Virus record (IMG/VR): IMGVR_UViG_3300017986_000069
Span: 1-33,771 of that record
Direction: 5' to 3' (one strand)
DNA length: 33,771 nt
Origin: a virus
The notes below the pieces were generated by a model that was not told where the DNA came from, searched no databases, and was given only the letters and a program-made list of their open reading frames with translations. Position numbers and translations under genes: made by a program. Below, in pieces: positions 13,805 to 21,952 of this stretch (within the stretch, counting starts at the first letter, position 1; every line of letters begins with the position of its first letter).

Positions 13805-15052
13805 ATGGCAGTAGCAGACGACCCAAACAGATTTAGCACAAGAGGATCTGAATTTAATCAAGGAGGACAACCTAACTCTGATTATGCATCAGGTTATGAT
13901 CCTGTCTCAGAAAGAGCTCGTCAAACTGCCTTTTCAGATTATGAAAATGGTATAGAAGGAGACTCTAATTATAAGAGTAAAAAAGATCTATTAAAGTCTA
14001 TGCACTCTAGTGAAATCAAAACATTGCAGTATCCTCAACAAGTTGGATCTTCAGATTTCAAAGAAGACGAAATGGTTCAACCTCATTCAGTAGTATTTTA
14101 TATACAAGCAAGAACAAACACAACCGTAGGAAGACTATCAAAAGAAAGTGGAACAGGCAATGCAGATTGGATTAAAGCTCAAGAAAAATTAACTGAACAA
14201 TATGCTAGAGAAAATAGAGCTAAAAGTGAATCTGCAGATGCTGTAGCAGGAGCTGGAACAGCATTAGGATCGGCAACTTTAGCAACAGGTGTTGCAGGAA
14301 AATTTATTGGAGAAAACGCATCTGCATTAGCTAAACCTTTAATTATAGGAGGTGCAGGTCTTGTAGGAGGAGCAACAGCAGGATTTGCTGTTGACAGTCC
14401 AGAGTTAGTTAGACTTATGACAACTATACAACTTCATATTAATAATCCTCCATCAACAGCATATTCAGCTAATTATAATGAAGAATCATTAGGTGTTGCA
14501 GGACAATTAGCATCAGGTAGATCATCACTTCAAGATGTGATGTCAGGTGCTGAATTTATAGGAAGAAATCTAATGATAGGTGCGGCAACATTACCTGCAT
14601 CTATGGGTTTAGGTGATGCAAACTTTGCAGGTGCTTTAGAAGCTACAACTAAAAAGGTAAATAACCCATTTAAAGAACAATTATTTAAATCTATGGGCTT
14701 TAGAAAGTTTCAATTCAACTATAGATTTAATCCTAGAAATAAAGGCGAATACGAATCAGTTCAAGAAATTATTAAACAGTTTAAGTTCCATATGCACCCG
14801 GAAAGACAAGAAGGAGAATTCTTCCTAATGTATCCTTCAGAGTTTAGTATTGAATATAGATGGTTTGACCAAGAAAATACACATCTCAATAGAATATCCT
14901 CATGTGCGTTAACAGATATGAATATAACATATGGAGGAGATGGATTCACAACAATAATAGGCACAGGTGGTGCACCTTCAGAAATTAATATGACATTGTC
15001 GTTCACAGAACTAGAAACATTAACAAACGACAGAATAGCAGACGGGTATTAA
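13805..15052 (+). CDS. 48: gp48, baseplate tail tube cap
   Basis: 415-aa homologue of T4 gp48 (364 aa), which sits on the baseplate hub and, with gp54, starts tail tube polymerisation. The C-terminal half is diagnostic: F-K-S-M-G-F-R-K-F-Q-F-N-Y-R-F-N-P-R, F-K-F-H-M-H-P-E, F-F-L-M-Y-P-S-E-F-S-I-E-Y, and S-C-A-L-T-D-M-N-I-T-Y followed by L-S-F-T-E-L-E-T-L-T. A Gly/Ala-rich hydrophobic segment lies at about 145-195. The start is 13805 (M-A-V-A-D-D-P), with GAGGA 5 nt upstream; an in-frame ATG at 13772 directly abuts the late box and cannot be in the late transcript. First gene of the plus-strand late operon. Confidence 0.88.
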   Translation: MAVADDPNRFSTRGSEFNQGGQPNSDYASGYDPVSERARQTAFSDYENGIEGDSNYKSKKDLLKSMHSSEIKTLQYPQQVGSSDFKEDEMVQPHSVVFYIQARTNTTVGRLSKESGTGNADWIKAQEKLTEQYARENRAKSESADAVAGAGTALGSATLATGVAGKFIGENASALAKPLIIGGAGLVGGATAGFAVDSPELVRLMTTIQLHINNPPSTAYSANYNEESLGVAGQLASGRSSLQDVMSGAEFIGRNLMIGAATLPASMGLGDANFAGALEATTKKVNNPFKEQLFKSMGFRKFQFNYRFNPRNKGEYESVQEIIKQFKFHMHPERQEGEFFLMYPSEFSIEYRWFDQENTHLNRISSCALTDMNITYGGDGFTTIIGTGGAPSEINMTLSFTELETLTNDRIADGY

Positions 15053-15053
15053 T

Positions 15054-15557
15054 ATGTATTTTAGAGCGGTTCCAAATTTTTTATATAAGTTTAACAACAG
15101 TCAAAAAATAGTTAAAGATATTTTTAGACGTGCAGGTCTTCAGAAAAAATATGAACAAAGAGCATACTTAGTTCCTTATTTTATACGAGATGGAGTGAAG
15201 CCAGAAGACATAGCTTATGAACAATACGGTTCTGCAAAATACCATTGGGTAATTTTAATGTTTAATGATATTATAAATGTAAATGAAGAATGGCCGATAC
15301 ACTCTAATGACTTGTTTAGATATTGCACAGATAAATATGGAACAAACAATGTCAACGATACACACCATTACGTTAAAGCAGGAACAGATATAATTTGTGA
15401 TTATGAGGATGCAAAATTTATATCAGGAGATATAGCTGCTGTAACGAATTATCAATACGAAGAAAATTTAAATGACGAGAAAAGACAAATAAAACTTCTT
15501 AATAGAAAATATTTAAAAACATTTACGTCTGAATATAAAAAGTTAATTAAGACATAA
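15054..15557 (+). CDS. 53: gp53, baseplate wedge protein
   Basis: 167-aa homologue of T4 gp53 (196 aa). Diagnostic is the central Y-E-Q-Y-G-S-A-K-Y-H-W-V-I-L-M-F-N-D-I, matching A-x-x-x-Y-G-N-P-x-Y-W-V-L-L-M-C-N-D of T4, together with the F-x-x-x-x-Y-x-L-V-P-Y-F-I-R-D-G start and the C-terminal R-x-I-K-L-L-N-R-K-Y-L-K-T-F pattern (R-Q-I-K-I-I in T4). gp53 joins neighbouring wedges around the hub. The ATG follows the gp48 stop by one base, without a clear ribosome binding site, so translation is likely coupled. Confidence 0.9.
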   Translation: MYFRAVPNFLYKFNNSQKIVKDIFRRAGLQKKYEQRAYLVPYFIRDGVKPEDIAYEQYGSAKYHWVILMFNDIINVNEEWPIHSNDLFRYCTDKYGTNNVNDTHHYVKAGTDIICDYEDAKFISGDIAAVTNYQYEENLNDEKRQIKLLNRKYLKTFTSEYKKLIKT

Positions 15558-15563
15558 TATATC

Positions 15564-16961
15564 ATGTTTGTAACAGAAGAAAAAATCTCAAAAGCGGGTG
15601 ATTACACTATAGACGAATTATTTTTGACCCCAGCTGATGGGTCGTCAATACCATTACAACCTTTTATGCTAGAAATAAACCTTTATGAGGATATTTTTAG
15701 CCCTGTTTTATTTGGTAATATTATAATATCAGACTCCACAAATTTAATTAGTAGAACACCTATATTAGGTAATGAACTAATTACAATGAAAATAAGAACA
15801 AATACTTTAGAAGACAATAACTCGAATGTAATAGAAAAAACATTCCAAATATATGCTATAGAAGACAGAAAATTAATAAGCGATAGGCAGGCAGGTTATA
15901 AATTAAGTTTTACTTCTAGAGAAGGTTATATAGATAATATTAATGCAATTTCTAAAACTTTTAGAGGAACGACTAGCGATATTGTTGAGGATATATTTAC
16001 ACAATATATAGAAACACCTAGAAAAGTAGATAGTGATAAAACAACAGGATTAATTATAACGGATAGTCCTCATAGAAGTAGTGTAACATTTACTTCTAAT
16101 TTTTGGGGCTCTTTCCAATGTATGAATTTTTTAGCAAAACGTTCTAAAGGAAACACATTAAACTCCACAGACTTTTTATTTTACGAAAGCAATAAAAACT
16201 TTTATTTCACATCTTTAGAAAGTTTAATTAGTAATCAAATAGAAAACGGAATATTTGACGATTATGTAATGGAGCCAGAAGGAGCTAACTTTCCAAGAAG
16301 AAGTTTTCCTTTTGACTATGTAGGTAATAAACTTCCTAACGGATTTACAAATTTAGAAAAATGTGCAATACCGAAAACATTAGATATAATGGAAGATGCA
16401 GATAATGGATATTTAGCAGGAGCAGGTTTTAGTTATGATGTGGTTACTAAACAATACGAAGAAAAAACATTTGATGCTAGAAAACAATTTTCAAACTTTG
16501 TAAGAACAGGAGAGGGTGTTCCAATACCAGAGGGTGTTGCAAGAAACCCATATAAATTTAAGGAATTTTTTCCTTTAAATAGTGCTTTATATAACGATTA
16601 TAATTTAGATGCACTAACTGTAGACAATAAATTAATTAGGCAAAGTTATTTAAATTCTATTAATAATTTTAAATTTGAACTAACATTTCCAGGTAGAACA
16701 GATATAGAAGTAGGAAGAGTAATTAATTTAGTATATCCTTCACCTGAAGAAAAAGCCAAAGACGGCGATAGTCCAGGAACACAAGCTGGCGTAGATTTTG
16801 ATAGATTTTTATCTGGCCCTCTTTTACTAACAGCGTTACACCATAAACTAGATAGTCAAGGTTATGTTATTATGGCCGATGGCGTTAAAAATGGATTAGC
16901 TCAAAGTTTAGGATTAGAAGGTGTTAATGAAGAAGAGGTTGATGGTTATGAATTCATATAA
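15564..16961 (+). CDS. 27: gp27-like baseplate hub subunit
   Basis: 465-aa protein. The N-terminal half follows the hub pattern of T4 gp27 homologues in marine phages: L-Q-P-F-M-L-E-I-N-L-Y-E-D-I-F-S-P-V-L-F-G followed by I-I-I-S-D-S, then L-I-T-M-K-I-R-T, Y-A-I-E-D-R and a W-G-S-F-Q-C-M-N-F-L-A-K-R-S tail-protein motif near 190. The C-terminus (L-L-L-T-A-L-H-H-K-L) is the end of the second tube-like domain. gp27 forms the trimer that connects the gp5 spike to the tail tube. It lies between gp53 and gp5 and overlaps gp5 by 14 nt. T4 gp27 is 391 aa; the extra length lies in the middle and C-terminal parts. Confidence 0.8.
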   Translation: MFVTEEKISKAGDYTIDELFLTPADGSSIPLQPFMLEINLYEDIFSPVLFGNIIISDSTNLISRTPILGNELITMKIRTNTLEDNNSNVIEKTFQIYAIEDRKLISDRQAGYKLSFTSREGYIDNINAISKTFRGTTSDIVEDIFTQYIETPRKVDSDKTTGLIITDSPHRSSVTFTSNFWGSFQCMNFLAKRSKGNTLNSTDFLFYESNKNFYFTSLESLISNQIENGIFDDYVMEPEGANFPRRSFPFDYVGNKLPNGFTNLEKCAIPKTLDIMEDADNGYLAGAGFSYDVVTKQYEEKTFDARKQFSNFVRTGEGVPIPEGVARNPYKFKEFFPLNSALYNDYNLDALTVDNKLIRQSYLNSINNFKFELTFPGRTDIEVGRVINLVYPSPEEKAKDGDSPGTQAGVDFDRFLSGPLLLTALHHKLDSQGYVIMADGVKNGLAQSLGLEGVNEEEVDGYEFI

Positions 16962-18615
16962 TATTTGGTTAGGTATTGTTGAGGATAGAAACGATCCTGA
17001 GTTTTTAGGACGTTACCGTGTTAGAATATTCGGACTACATTCAGCTAATAAAGAAACTTTGCCCACAGCAGATTTACCTTGGGCTATTCCTGTTATGCCT
17101 TCAATCTCAGCATCAATTTCAGGCGTAGGATTTTCACCTACAGGTATTGTAGAAGGCTCAACTGTAATAGGATTATTTTTAGATGACGAAGAGCAACAAC
17201 CAGCGGTATTAGGAACTATACCCGGCATACCTTTTAAGGATGCTAACCATAAAGATCCAGACAATGAAGCAGGAGCTGATGAAGAAAATAGAAAAACTAT
17301 AGAAACTTTAGAAAAACAAATTTCAGAATTAGATTCCAAAATACAAAAAAACCCATCAAATTTAAATTTAGTAGCAGAAAGAAATAGTTTACAAAATCAA
17401 AGAGATTTAATAGCAGGTGTGGGCAATAATGTAGGATTTACAGATCCATTTAAACAATTTCCGAGAAGTGTTACAGGAACAGGACTTAATTCACTTAAAG
17501 AGCCAGACTCATCTAGATTAGCTAGAAACGGTGAAGCAGAAAAACATATTACACTAACATCTAAAAGAAGCCAACGTTTATCAGAAGAAAATGACGGAAC
17601 ACAAATACCAACAGCAGTAGCACCAGACGTTTCTTCTGTAGGTGAAAAATACGACAACGCAAAATACGATAGAGAAACTTGGGAAGAACCTCATCCTCGT
17701 TTCGGTAATACTGCAACAGGTGCCTACCCAGAATTAGGAGTAGCTCCCACAGAAGATAATATGAAGCCTGGGGAGTCTAGTTTATATCCTTATAACCATG
17801 TAAGAGAAACAGAGTCAGGTCATGTGTTTGAAGTAGACGACACACCTGACAACGGCAGAATACACGAGTTTCATAACTCAGGCACATTTTATGAGATACA
17901 AGCAGGTGGGGATAAAATTACAAAAATTGTTGGTGACGATTATGAAATTGTTTTACAAAACAAAAAATGCTTTATACAAGGTGCATTAAATATAACAGTA
18001 GGCGGAGATGCTAACTTTTATATTAAGGGAGACAAATACGAAGAAATAGAAGGCAACTCATTTACAACAATATTAGGCGATAGAGTTACTAAAATTGGCG
18101 GTAATGATTTATTAGAAGTTTTAACAGATAGTAATACACAGATAAATGGAAGAATGGGACAACGTGTTACAGGAGACAATAATTTAGAAGTATTAGGTAA
18201 TCAAGATATTACAGTTGCACTTGATAGAAAACTAAAAGTATCAGGCAAAGATAGTGAAATATTTGGTGCAGATAGAAAAGTTCAAAATAATGCATCATAC
18301 ACAGAAATTACAAAAGGAAATTATTCAAGTATTGCCATAGGAAATATTAAATTTGGTGGATCCGGTAATGTTGAAATAGGAGTTAAAGGAACATCTAAAT
18401 TATTTTCAACAGGCTCACAAACATTAAAGTCTGACGCAGCACAGGAATTAAATGCTACAGTTACAAATATATTACAAGATACAAACGTTACAGGAACAGT
18501 AGACGCCTCAGTAGAGGTTAAAGCAGGTAGCCCAGAAGTAACATTAACAGGTCATAAACACGAATATGTCCCAGGTAGTGGGTCACCTACTGACACAGCA
18601 ACAGGAGAAGGATAA
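16948..18615 (+). CDS. 5: gp5-like baseplate spike protein lacking the lysozyme domain
   Basis: 555-aa spike protein. The N-terminal OB-fold is clear (W-L-G-I-V-E-D-R-N-D-P, G-R-Y-R-V-R-I-F-G, then L-P-W-A-I-P-V-M-P... V-I-G-L-F-L-D). Where T4 gp5 has a lysozyme domain this protein has a Glu/Lys/Leu-rich predicted coiled coil (about 110-155) and a disordered stretch, with no lysozyme motif. From about 275 on, strands with V-G-G-D, I-K-G-D, I-L-G-D and V-T-G-D turns form the triple-stranded beta-helix of the spike; it ends with L-T-G-H-K-H-E-Y. The start at 16948 (M-N-S-Y-N-I-W-L-G) fits GAGG 9 nt upstream; the frame also opens from GTG 16921. It overlaps gp27 by 14 nt. Penetration is then probably mechanical, with no peptidoglycan cleavage by this protein. 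Confidence 0.87.
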   Translation: MNSYNIWLGIVEDRNDPEFLGRYRVRIFGLHSANKETLPTADLPWAIPVMPSISASISGVGFSPTGIVEGSTVIGLFLDDEEQQPAVLGTIPGIPFKDANHKDPDNEAGADEENRKTIETLEKQISELDSKIQKNPSNLNLVAERNSLQNQRDLIAGVGNNVGFTDPFKQFPRSVTGTGLNSLKEPDSSRLARNGEAEKHITLTSKRSQRLSEENDGTQIPTAVAPDVSSVGEKYDNAKYDRETWEEPHPRFGNTATGAYPELGVAPTEDNMKPGESSLYPYNHVRETESGHVFEVDDTPDNGRIHEFHNSGTFYEIQAGGDKITKIVGDDYEIVLQNKKCFIQGALNITVGGDANFYIKGDKYEEIEGNSFTTILGDRVTKIGGNDLLEVLTDSNTQINGRMGQRVTGDNNLEVLGNQDITVALDRKLKVSGKDSEIFGADRKVQNNASYTEITKGNYSSIAIGNIKFGGSGNVEIGVKGTSKLFSTGSQTLKSDAAQELNATVTNILQDTNVTGTVDASVEVKAGSPEVTLTGHKHEYVPGSGSPTDTATGEG

Positions 18616-19250
18616 TGGCGTGTGGTTTATCAAAAGATATGTTAGCATTAGCAGACCAAATAGATTCTGTTAATGAGGCCATTGATGAAAAAATTAATAA
18701 TGCCACAGCGCCTATTGAAGATTTATTAGGTGATTTTGAAAATACTATCAATGGTGCTGTAGATGCTGTTGAAGCTAAAATAAAAGTTGCAGTTCCTTCA
18801 CTTATAGACAAAGTAGTTCCAGACAATTTACAAACTGATATAGAAAATATGGCAAGAATAGCATTGTTAGGAGCTATAGCAATACCACAGTTTTTAACTG
18901 AATTAGATAGATTAAAAGATAAATGGGGACCTATATTAGAAGGCAGTGGACAAGATATAGATTTAAATAATATAGCAGACTTAATAAGAAATGGCGCGTT
19001 AGATATAGATACGCTCTGTAAGAAAATACCTAACATAGATTTCCCAGGTGGAGATCAAGTCAATGTTATGGTAAAAGGAATACCTGTAACATTTCCTAAT
19101 GTAGATGCTGTAGACATTATAAGAGGAGACCCAATTCCAAAAATAACAAAACCAGAGTTTTCTGTTAATGTAGGCATATTAAAAAACGCAGCTAAAGACA
19201 GATGGATAAATTTCGATTTACCTAAACTTTTCAAAGGCCCTAGGGGCTAA
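18615..19250 (+). CDS. Virion protein of unknown function between gp5 and gp25, 211 aa
   Basis: Starts in a TAATG overlap with gp5. The first 85 residues are Ala/Asp/Glu/Ile-rich and look helical (E-A-I-D-E-K-I-N-N-A, E-N-T-I-N-G-A-V-D-A-V-E-A-K), followed by a hydrophobic stretch (A-R-I-A-L-L-G-A-I-A-I-P, about 80-92) and a short Cys-containing segment (D-I-D-T-L-C-K-K-I-P-N-I, about 130-142). The C-terminal part is Pro/Ile/Val-rich with V-K-G-I-P-V-T-F-P and a basic end. Proteins of this type sit between gp5 and gp25 in marine T4-like phages as I remember them. In position it could be part of the spike tip or hub; it does not look like a PAAR protein. Confidence 0.7.
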   Translation: MACGLSKDMLALADQIDSVNEAIDEKINNATAPIEDLLGDFENTINGAVDAVEAKIKVAVPSLIDKVVPDNLQTDIENMARIALLGAIAIPQFLTELDRLKDKWGPILEGSGQDIDLNNIADLIRNGALDIDTLCKKIPNIDFPGGDQVNVMVKGIPVTFPNVDAVDIIRGDPIPKITKPEFSVNVGILKNAAKDRWINFDLPKLFKGPRG

Positions 19251-19255
19251 AAACA

Positions 19256-19263
19256 TATAAATA
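19256..19263 (+). promoter_or_regulatory. Perfect T4 late promoter (TATAAATACTATT) with ATG at predicted +1
   Basis: TATAAATA followed by CTATT and the gp25 ATG at 19269. The 13-base string matches the extended T4 late consensus as I know it. No Shine-Dalgarno precedes the ATG within 20 nt, so this mRNA is probably leaderless. Confidence 0.85.
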
Positions 19264-19268
19264 CTATT

Positions 19269-19667
19269 ATGGAAACATTAAAAGTATCACGACTCTATAA
19301 AGACTTTGATATGTCTTTCGGCGTTAACGCTGTAACAGGAGACGTAAATAAAAAACTTGACGTAAATGCTGTTAAACAATCAGTAAGAAACTTATTGCTA
19401 ACAAATTTATTTGAAAGGCCTTTCCAGCCTCTTTTAGGTTCCTCATTAAGAGGACTTTTGTTTGAACCAATGACTATGGTAACAGCATTATCAATAGAAA
19501 AATCAGTCAGTAATTTATTAAAAGCGTATGAACCAAGAGCGGAACTAATTAATATAAAAGCAAATCCGCAATATGATAATAACTCATACGAACTTAGTGT
19601 AACTTTTAAAGTGGTGGGATTTAATAGCCCAGAAATATTAACACAAACCTTACAGAGGCTTAGATAA
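19269..19667 (+). CDS. 25: gp25, baseplate wedge protein
   Basis: 132-aa homologue of T4 gp25 (132 aa), with the same length. Features: K-D-F-D-M-S-F-G (13-20), V-K-Q-S-V-R-N-L-L-L-T-N-L-F-E-R-P-F-Q-P (36-55), G-S-S-L-R-G-L-L-F-E (58-67) and the C-terminal L-S-V-T-F-K-V. This is the gp25/lysozyme-like fold protein that, with gp6 and gp53, forms the inner baseplate ring and initiates sheath polymerisation; the same fold is found in type VI secretion TssE. It is a well-conserved wedge component. The gene starts directly at the predicted +1 of a perfect late promoter, so it appears to have a separate late transcript even though it lies in the middle of the operon. Confidence 0.95.
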   Translation: METLKVSRLYKDFDMSFGVNAVTGDVNKKLDVNAVKQSVRNLLLTNLFERPFQPLLGSSLRGLLFEPMTMVTALSIEKSVSNLLKAYEPRAELINIKANPQYDNNSYELSVTFKVVGFNSPEILTQTLQRLR

Positions 19668-19669
19668 AA

Positions 19670-20041
19670 ATGGCAAATAAAATATTAAGAATAACAGAAG
19701 TAGCACCAGCAGGTGTATCTATCTTTCAAAAGAAAAAGGAAGCGGAATCTTTAGAAGCCGGAACAGACGAACACAGCAAACCTCATATTATATTTGATTG
19801 GTATAATATTAGTCCAGATTGGCCGGCTAATCCAGAAGGATATCCTTTTAATGACGAAATGATGCAACAATCATTTGATATTGATGACAACGATATATCT
19901 ACTCTTATTGTAAATATAGCATTTACAACTGATGATGAGATTATATTCAACGATCCAGTATCAGAAAGAGCACAGGAAAGAATAGACTACAACGAAGCTA
20001 ACAGCGTAATTGTTACTATCGAAGAATTAGACAAGGAGTAG
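19670..20041 (+). CDS. Hypothetical protein between gp25 and gp6, 123 aa
   Basis: Starts 3 nt after gp25 without a recognisable ribosome binding site, ends 4 nt before gp6. The protein is acidic and looks mostly extended, with hydrophobic strands (P-H-I-I-F-D-W-Y-N-I; S-T-L-I-V-N-I-A-F-T-T; S-V-I-V-T-I-E-E-L) separated by polar turns. I do not recognise a family. No membrane segment, cysteines or catalytic motif is visible. Its place between two inner wedge genes suggests a small wedge component or chaperone. Confidence 0.7.
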   Translation: MANKILRITEVAPAGVSIFQKKKEAESLEAGTDEHSKPHIIFDWYNISPDWPANPEGYPFNDEMMQQSFDIDDNDISTLIVNIAFTTDDEIIFNDPVSERAQERIDYNEANSVIVTIEELDKE

Positions 20042-20044
20042 TAA

Positions 20045-21949
20045 ATGGCTCAATTAAATGTAACAGAGCTCGACTTTGAAGATATTAAGTCGAACCTTAG
20101 AACCTTTTTTGAATCACAAAGTGAATTCTCAGATTATGACTTTGAGGGCTCAGCTCTTAGCATTTTAATTGATTCTTTAGCATACAATACTCATTACAAC
20201 GCTATATTAGCACACATGCTTGCTAATGAAAGCTTTTTAGATACTGCAATTAAAAGAAGTTCAGTAGTTTCATTGGCAAAGGCAATAGGATATACACCTA
20301 AAAGTAGAAAGGCAGCACAAGCAACATTAAATTTATCTATAATACCTGGAACAAGTTATACAAATTCTGTATTTACTTTATCAAGAGACTCAGCATTTAC
20401 AGCAGGAAAAGATGGAACAACTTATACATTTTATCCTAGTGAAGATGTATCCGCTACTCTACAAGATGTAGCTGGAACAAATACTTTTGTTTTTAATGAT
20501 TTAATCGTAAAAGAAGGAACAAGAGTATCAAATAGTTTTACATTATCAGCAGATAAACTACAAGGTCCTTTTATTATACCTAATAAAAATATTGACACAA
20601 CAACATTAAGAGTTAGAGTTCAAAAATCAGGTTCAGATTTAGCAATAGAAACATACAACAAAGCATCAAACTTTGTAGATTTAAATAGCACATCAAAAGT
20701 TTATTTTGTTGAAGAAGGACATGACGGCTTATATCAAATAGTATTTGGCGATGGAGTTATAGGAGCAGGATTAGATGCAGGTAATGTTGTTGTTATAGAT
20801 TACCTAGTTACTAATGGAGAAAGCGCAAACGGATGTAAGACGTTTACAAACTCACAAACATTAACAGCAGTAGGAGAATTGGTTTCTAATACTGTTAGCA
20901 GTGTAGCAGGAGGCGGTGCAAAGAAAGAAAGTATAGACGAAATTAAAAGAAACGCACCTCAATACAATGTAACAAAAAATCGAGCAGTTACAGCAAAAGA
21001 TTATTCGGCATTGATTCAACAAGTAAATCCAAATATTCAATCAGTTTCAGTCTGGGGCGGAGAGGACAATGATCCTCCAATGTATGGAAAAGTATTTATT
21101 TCACTTAACCCAGCACCAGGTTCTATTATAACACAATCAGATAAGGATTTAATTACAGCAGAAGTTATTGACGTTAAAACACCTATAGCAATTCAACCCG
21201 AATATGTTGATCCAGAGTTTACATATATTGGGTTAAAAGTTACAGCAACATATGATAATAAGGCAACTACACTAACAGCAGGACAGTTAAATAATTCTAT
21301 TAATAGTGCAATAACAGAATTTTTTACAACAGACTTAAACTATTTAAATAAAAGTTTTTATTATAGTGTATTACATGATTTAATCAAAGGCGTATCAGAT
21401 TCAATAACATCTGTTAATATTGTTACAAGACTACAAAAAAGACTTACACCGACGTTAAATACAGATGCCAACTATTCGTTTGCTTTTAACAACAAATTAG
21501 AACCTAGATATTTTCATTCTACTTGGTTTACAGCAAAAATAGCAACAACAAACTATAAGGTTAAACTTGTTGACGTTCCAAGTAGCACAGTAGTTGCACC
21601 TGTTTATAGTGGAACAGGAACACTTAAATTAGAAACAGAAGATGGAATAAGAATTGCAGATGTTGGAACAGTAGATTATGACACAGGAAAAGTTACAATA
21701 TCTGAAATGCACGTTGTAAGCTTGTTTGGAGATGAAACAAAAATTAGAGTTACTTCTTCTCCTCACGAAGACGTAAAAGACATTTTAACAAATGTTTTAA
21801 GAAGAACAAGTGATACAACAGCATCAGCAGTCGTTGCTAAACCTAGTCAAAATACAATACTATCATTAGACGACACCGTTTATAATTTAACAACAGGTGC
21901 AAGATTGGGACTAACAATCGATTCTGTAATTAAACAAAAAGAGGTATAA
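20045..21949 (+). CDS. 6: gp6, baseplate wedge protein
   Basis: 634-aa homologue of T4 gp6 (660 aa). The start L-N-V-T-E-L-D-F-E-D-I-K-S-N-L-R-T-F-F-E and S-D-Y-D-F-E-G-S-A-L-S-I-L-I-D-S-L-A-Y-N-T are typical, followed by A-N-E-S-F-L-D-T-A and G-Y-T-P-K-S. The central domain has V-F-G-D-G-V-I-G and the C-terminal part the I-A-D-V-G-T-V-D-Y-D-T-G-K-V strand motif. gp6 dimers form the wedge ring that rearranges on contraction (homologous to gpJ/TssF). Start at 20045, with AGGAG (20035-20039) 5 nt upstream. It shares an operon with gp25 and the gp7-like gene. Confidence 0.95.
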   Translation: MAQLNVTELDFEDIKSNLRTFFESQSEFSDYDFEGSALSILIDSLAYNTHYNAILAHMLANESFLDTAIKRSSVVSLAKAIGYTPKSRKAAQATLNLSIIPGTSYTNSVFTLSRDSAFTAGKDGTTYTFYPSEDVSATLQDVAGTNTFVFNDLIVKEGTRVSNSFTLSADKLQGPFIIPNKNIDTTTLRVRVQKSGSDLAIETYNKASNFVDLNSTSKVYFVEEGHDGLYQIVFGDGVIGAGLDAGNVVVIDYLVTNGESANGCKTFTNSQTLTAVGELVSNTVSSVAGGGAKKESIDEIKRNAPQYNVTKNRAVTAKDYSALIQQVNPNIQSVSVWGGEDNDPPMYGKVFISLNPAPGSIITQSDKDLITAEVIDVKTPIAIQPEYVDPEFTYIGLKVTATYDNKATTLTAGQLNNSINSAITEFFTTDLNYLNKSFYYSVLHDLIKGVSDSITSVNIVTRLQKRLTPTLNTDANYSFAFNNKLEPRYFHSTWFTAKIATTNYKVKLVDVPSSTVVAPVYSGTGTLKLETEDGIRIADVGTVDYDTGKVTISEMHVVSLFGDETKIRVTSSPHEDVKDILTNVLRRTSDTTASAVVAKPSQNTILSLDDTVYNLTTGARLGLTIDSVIKQKEV

Positions 21950-21952
21950 TAA

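Noticed and set aside
19240-19260. Small GC-rich hairpin (GCCC TAG GGGC) before the gp25 promoter as a terminator
   Set aside because: The stem is only 4-5 bp and is not followed by a T-run on the plus strand.
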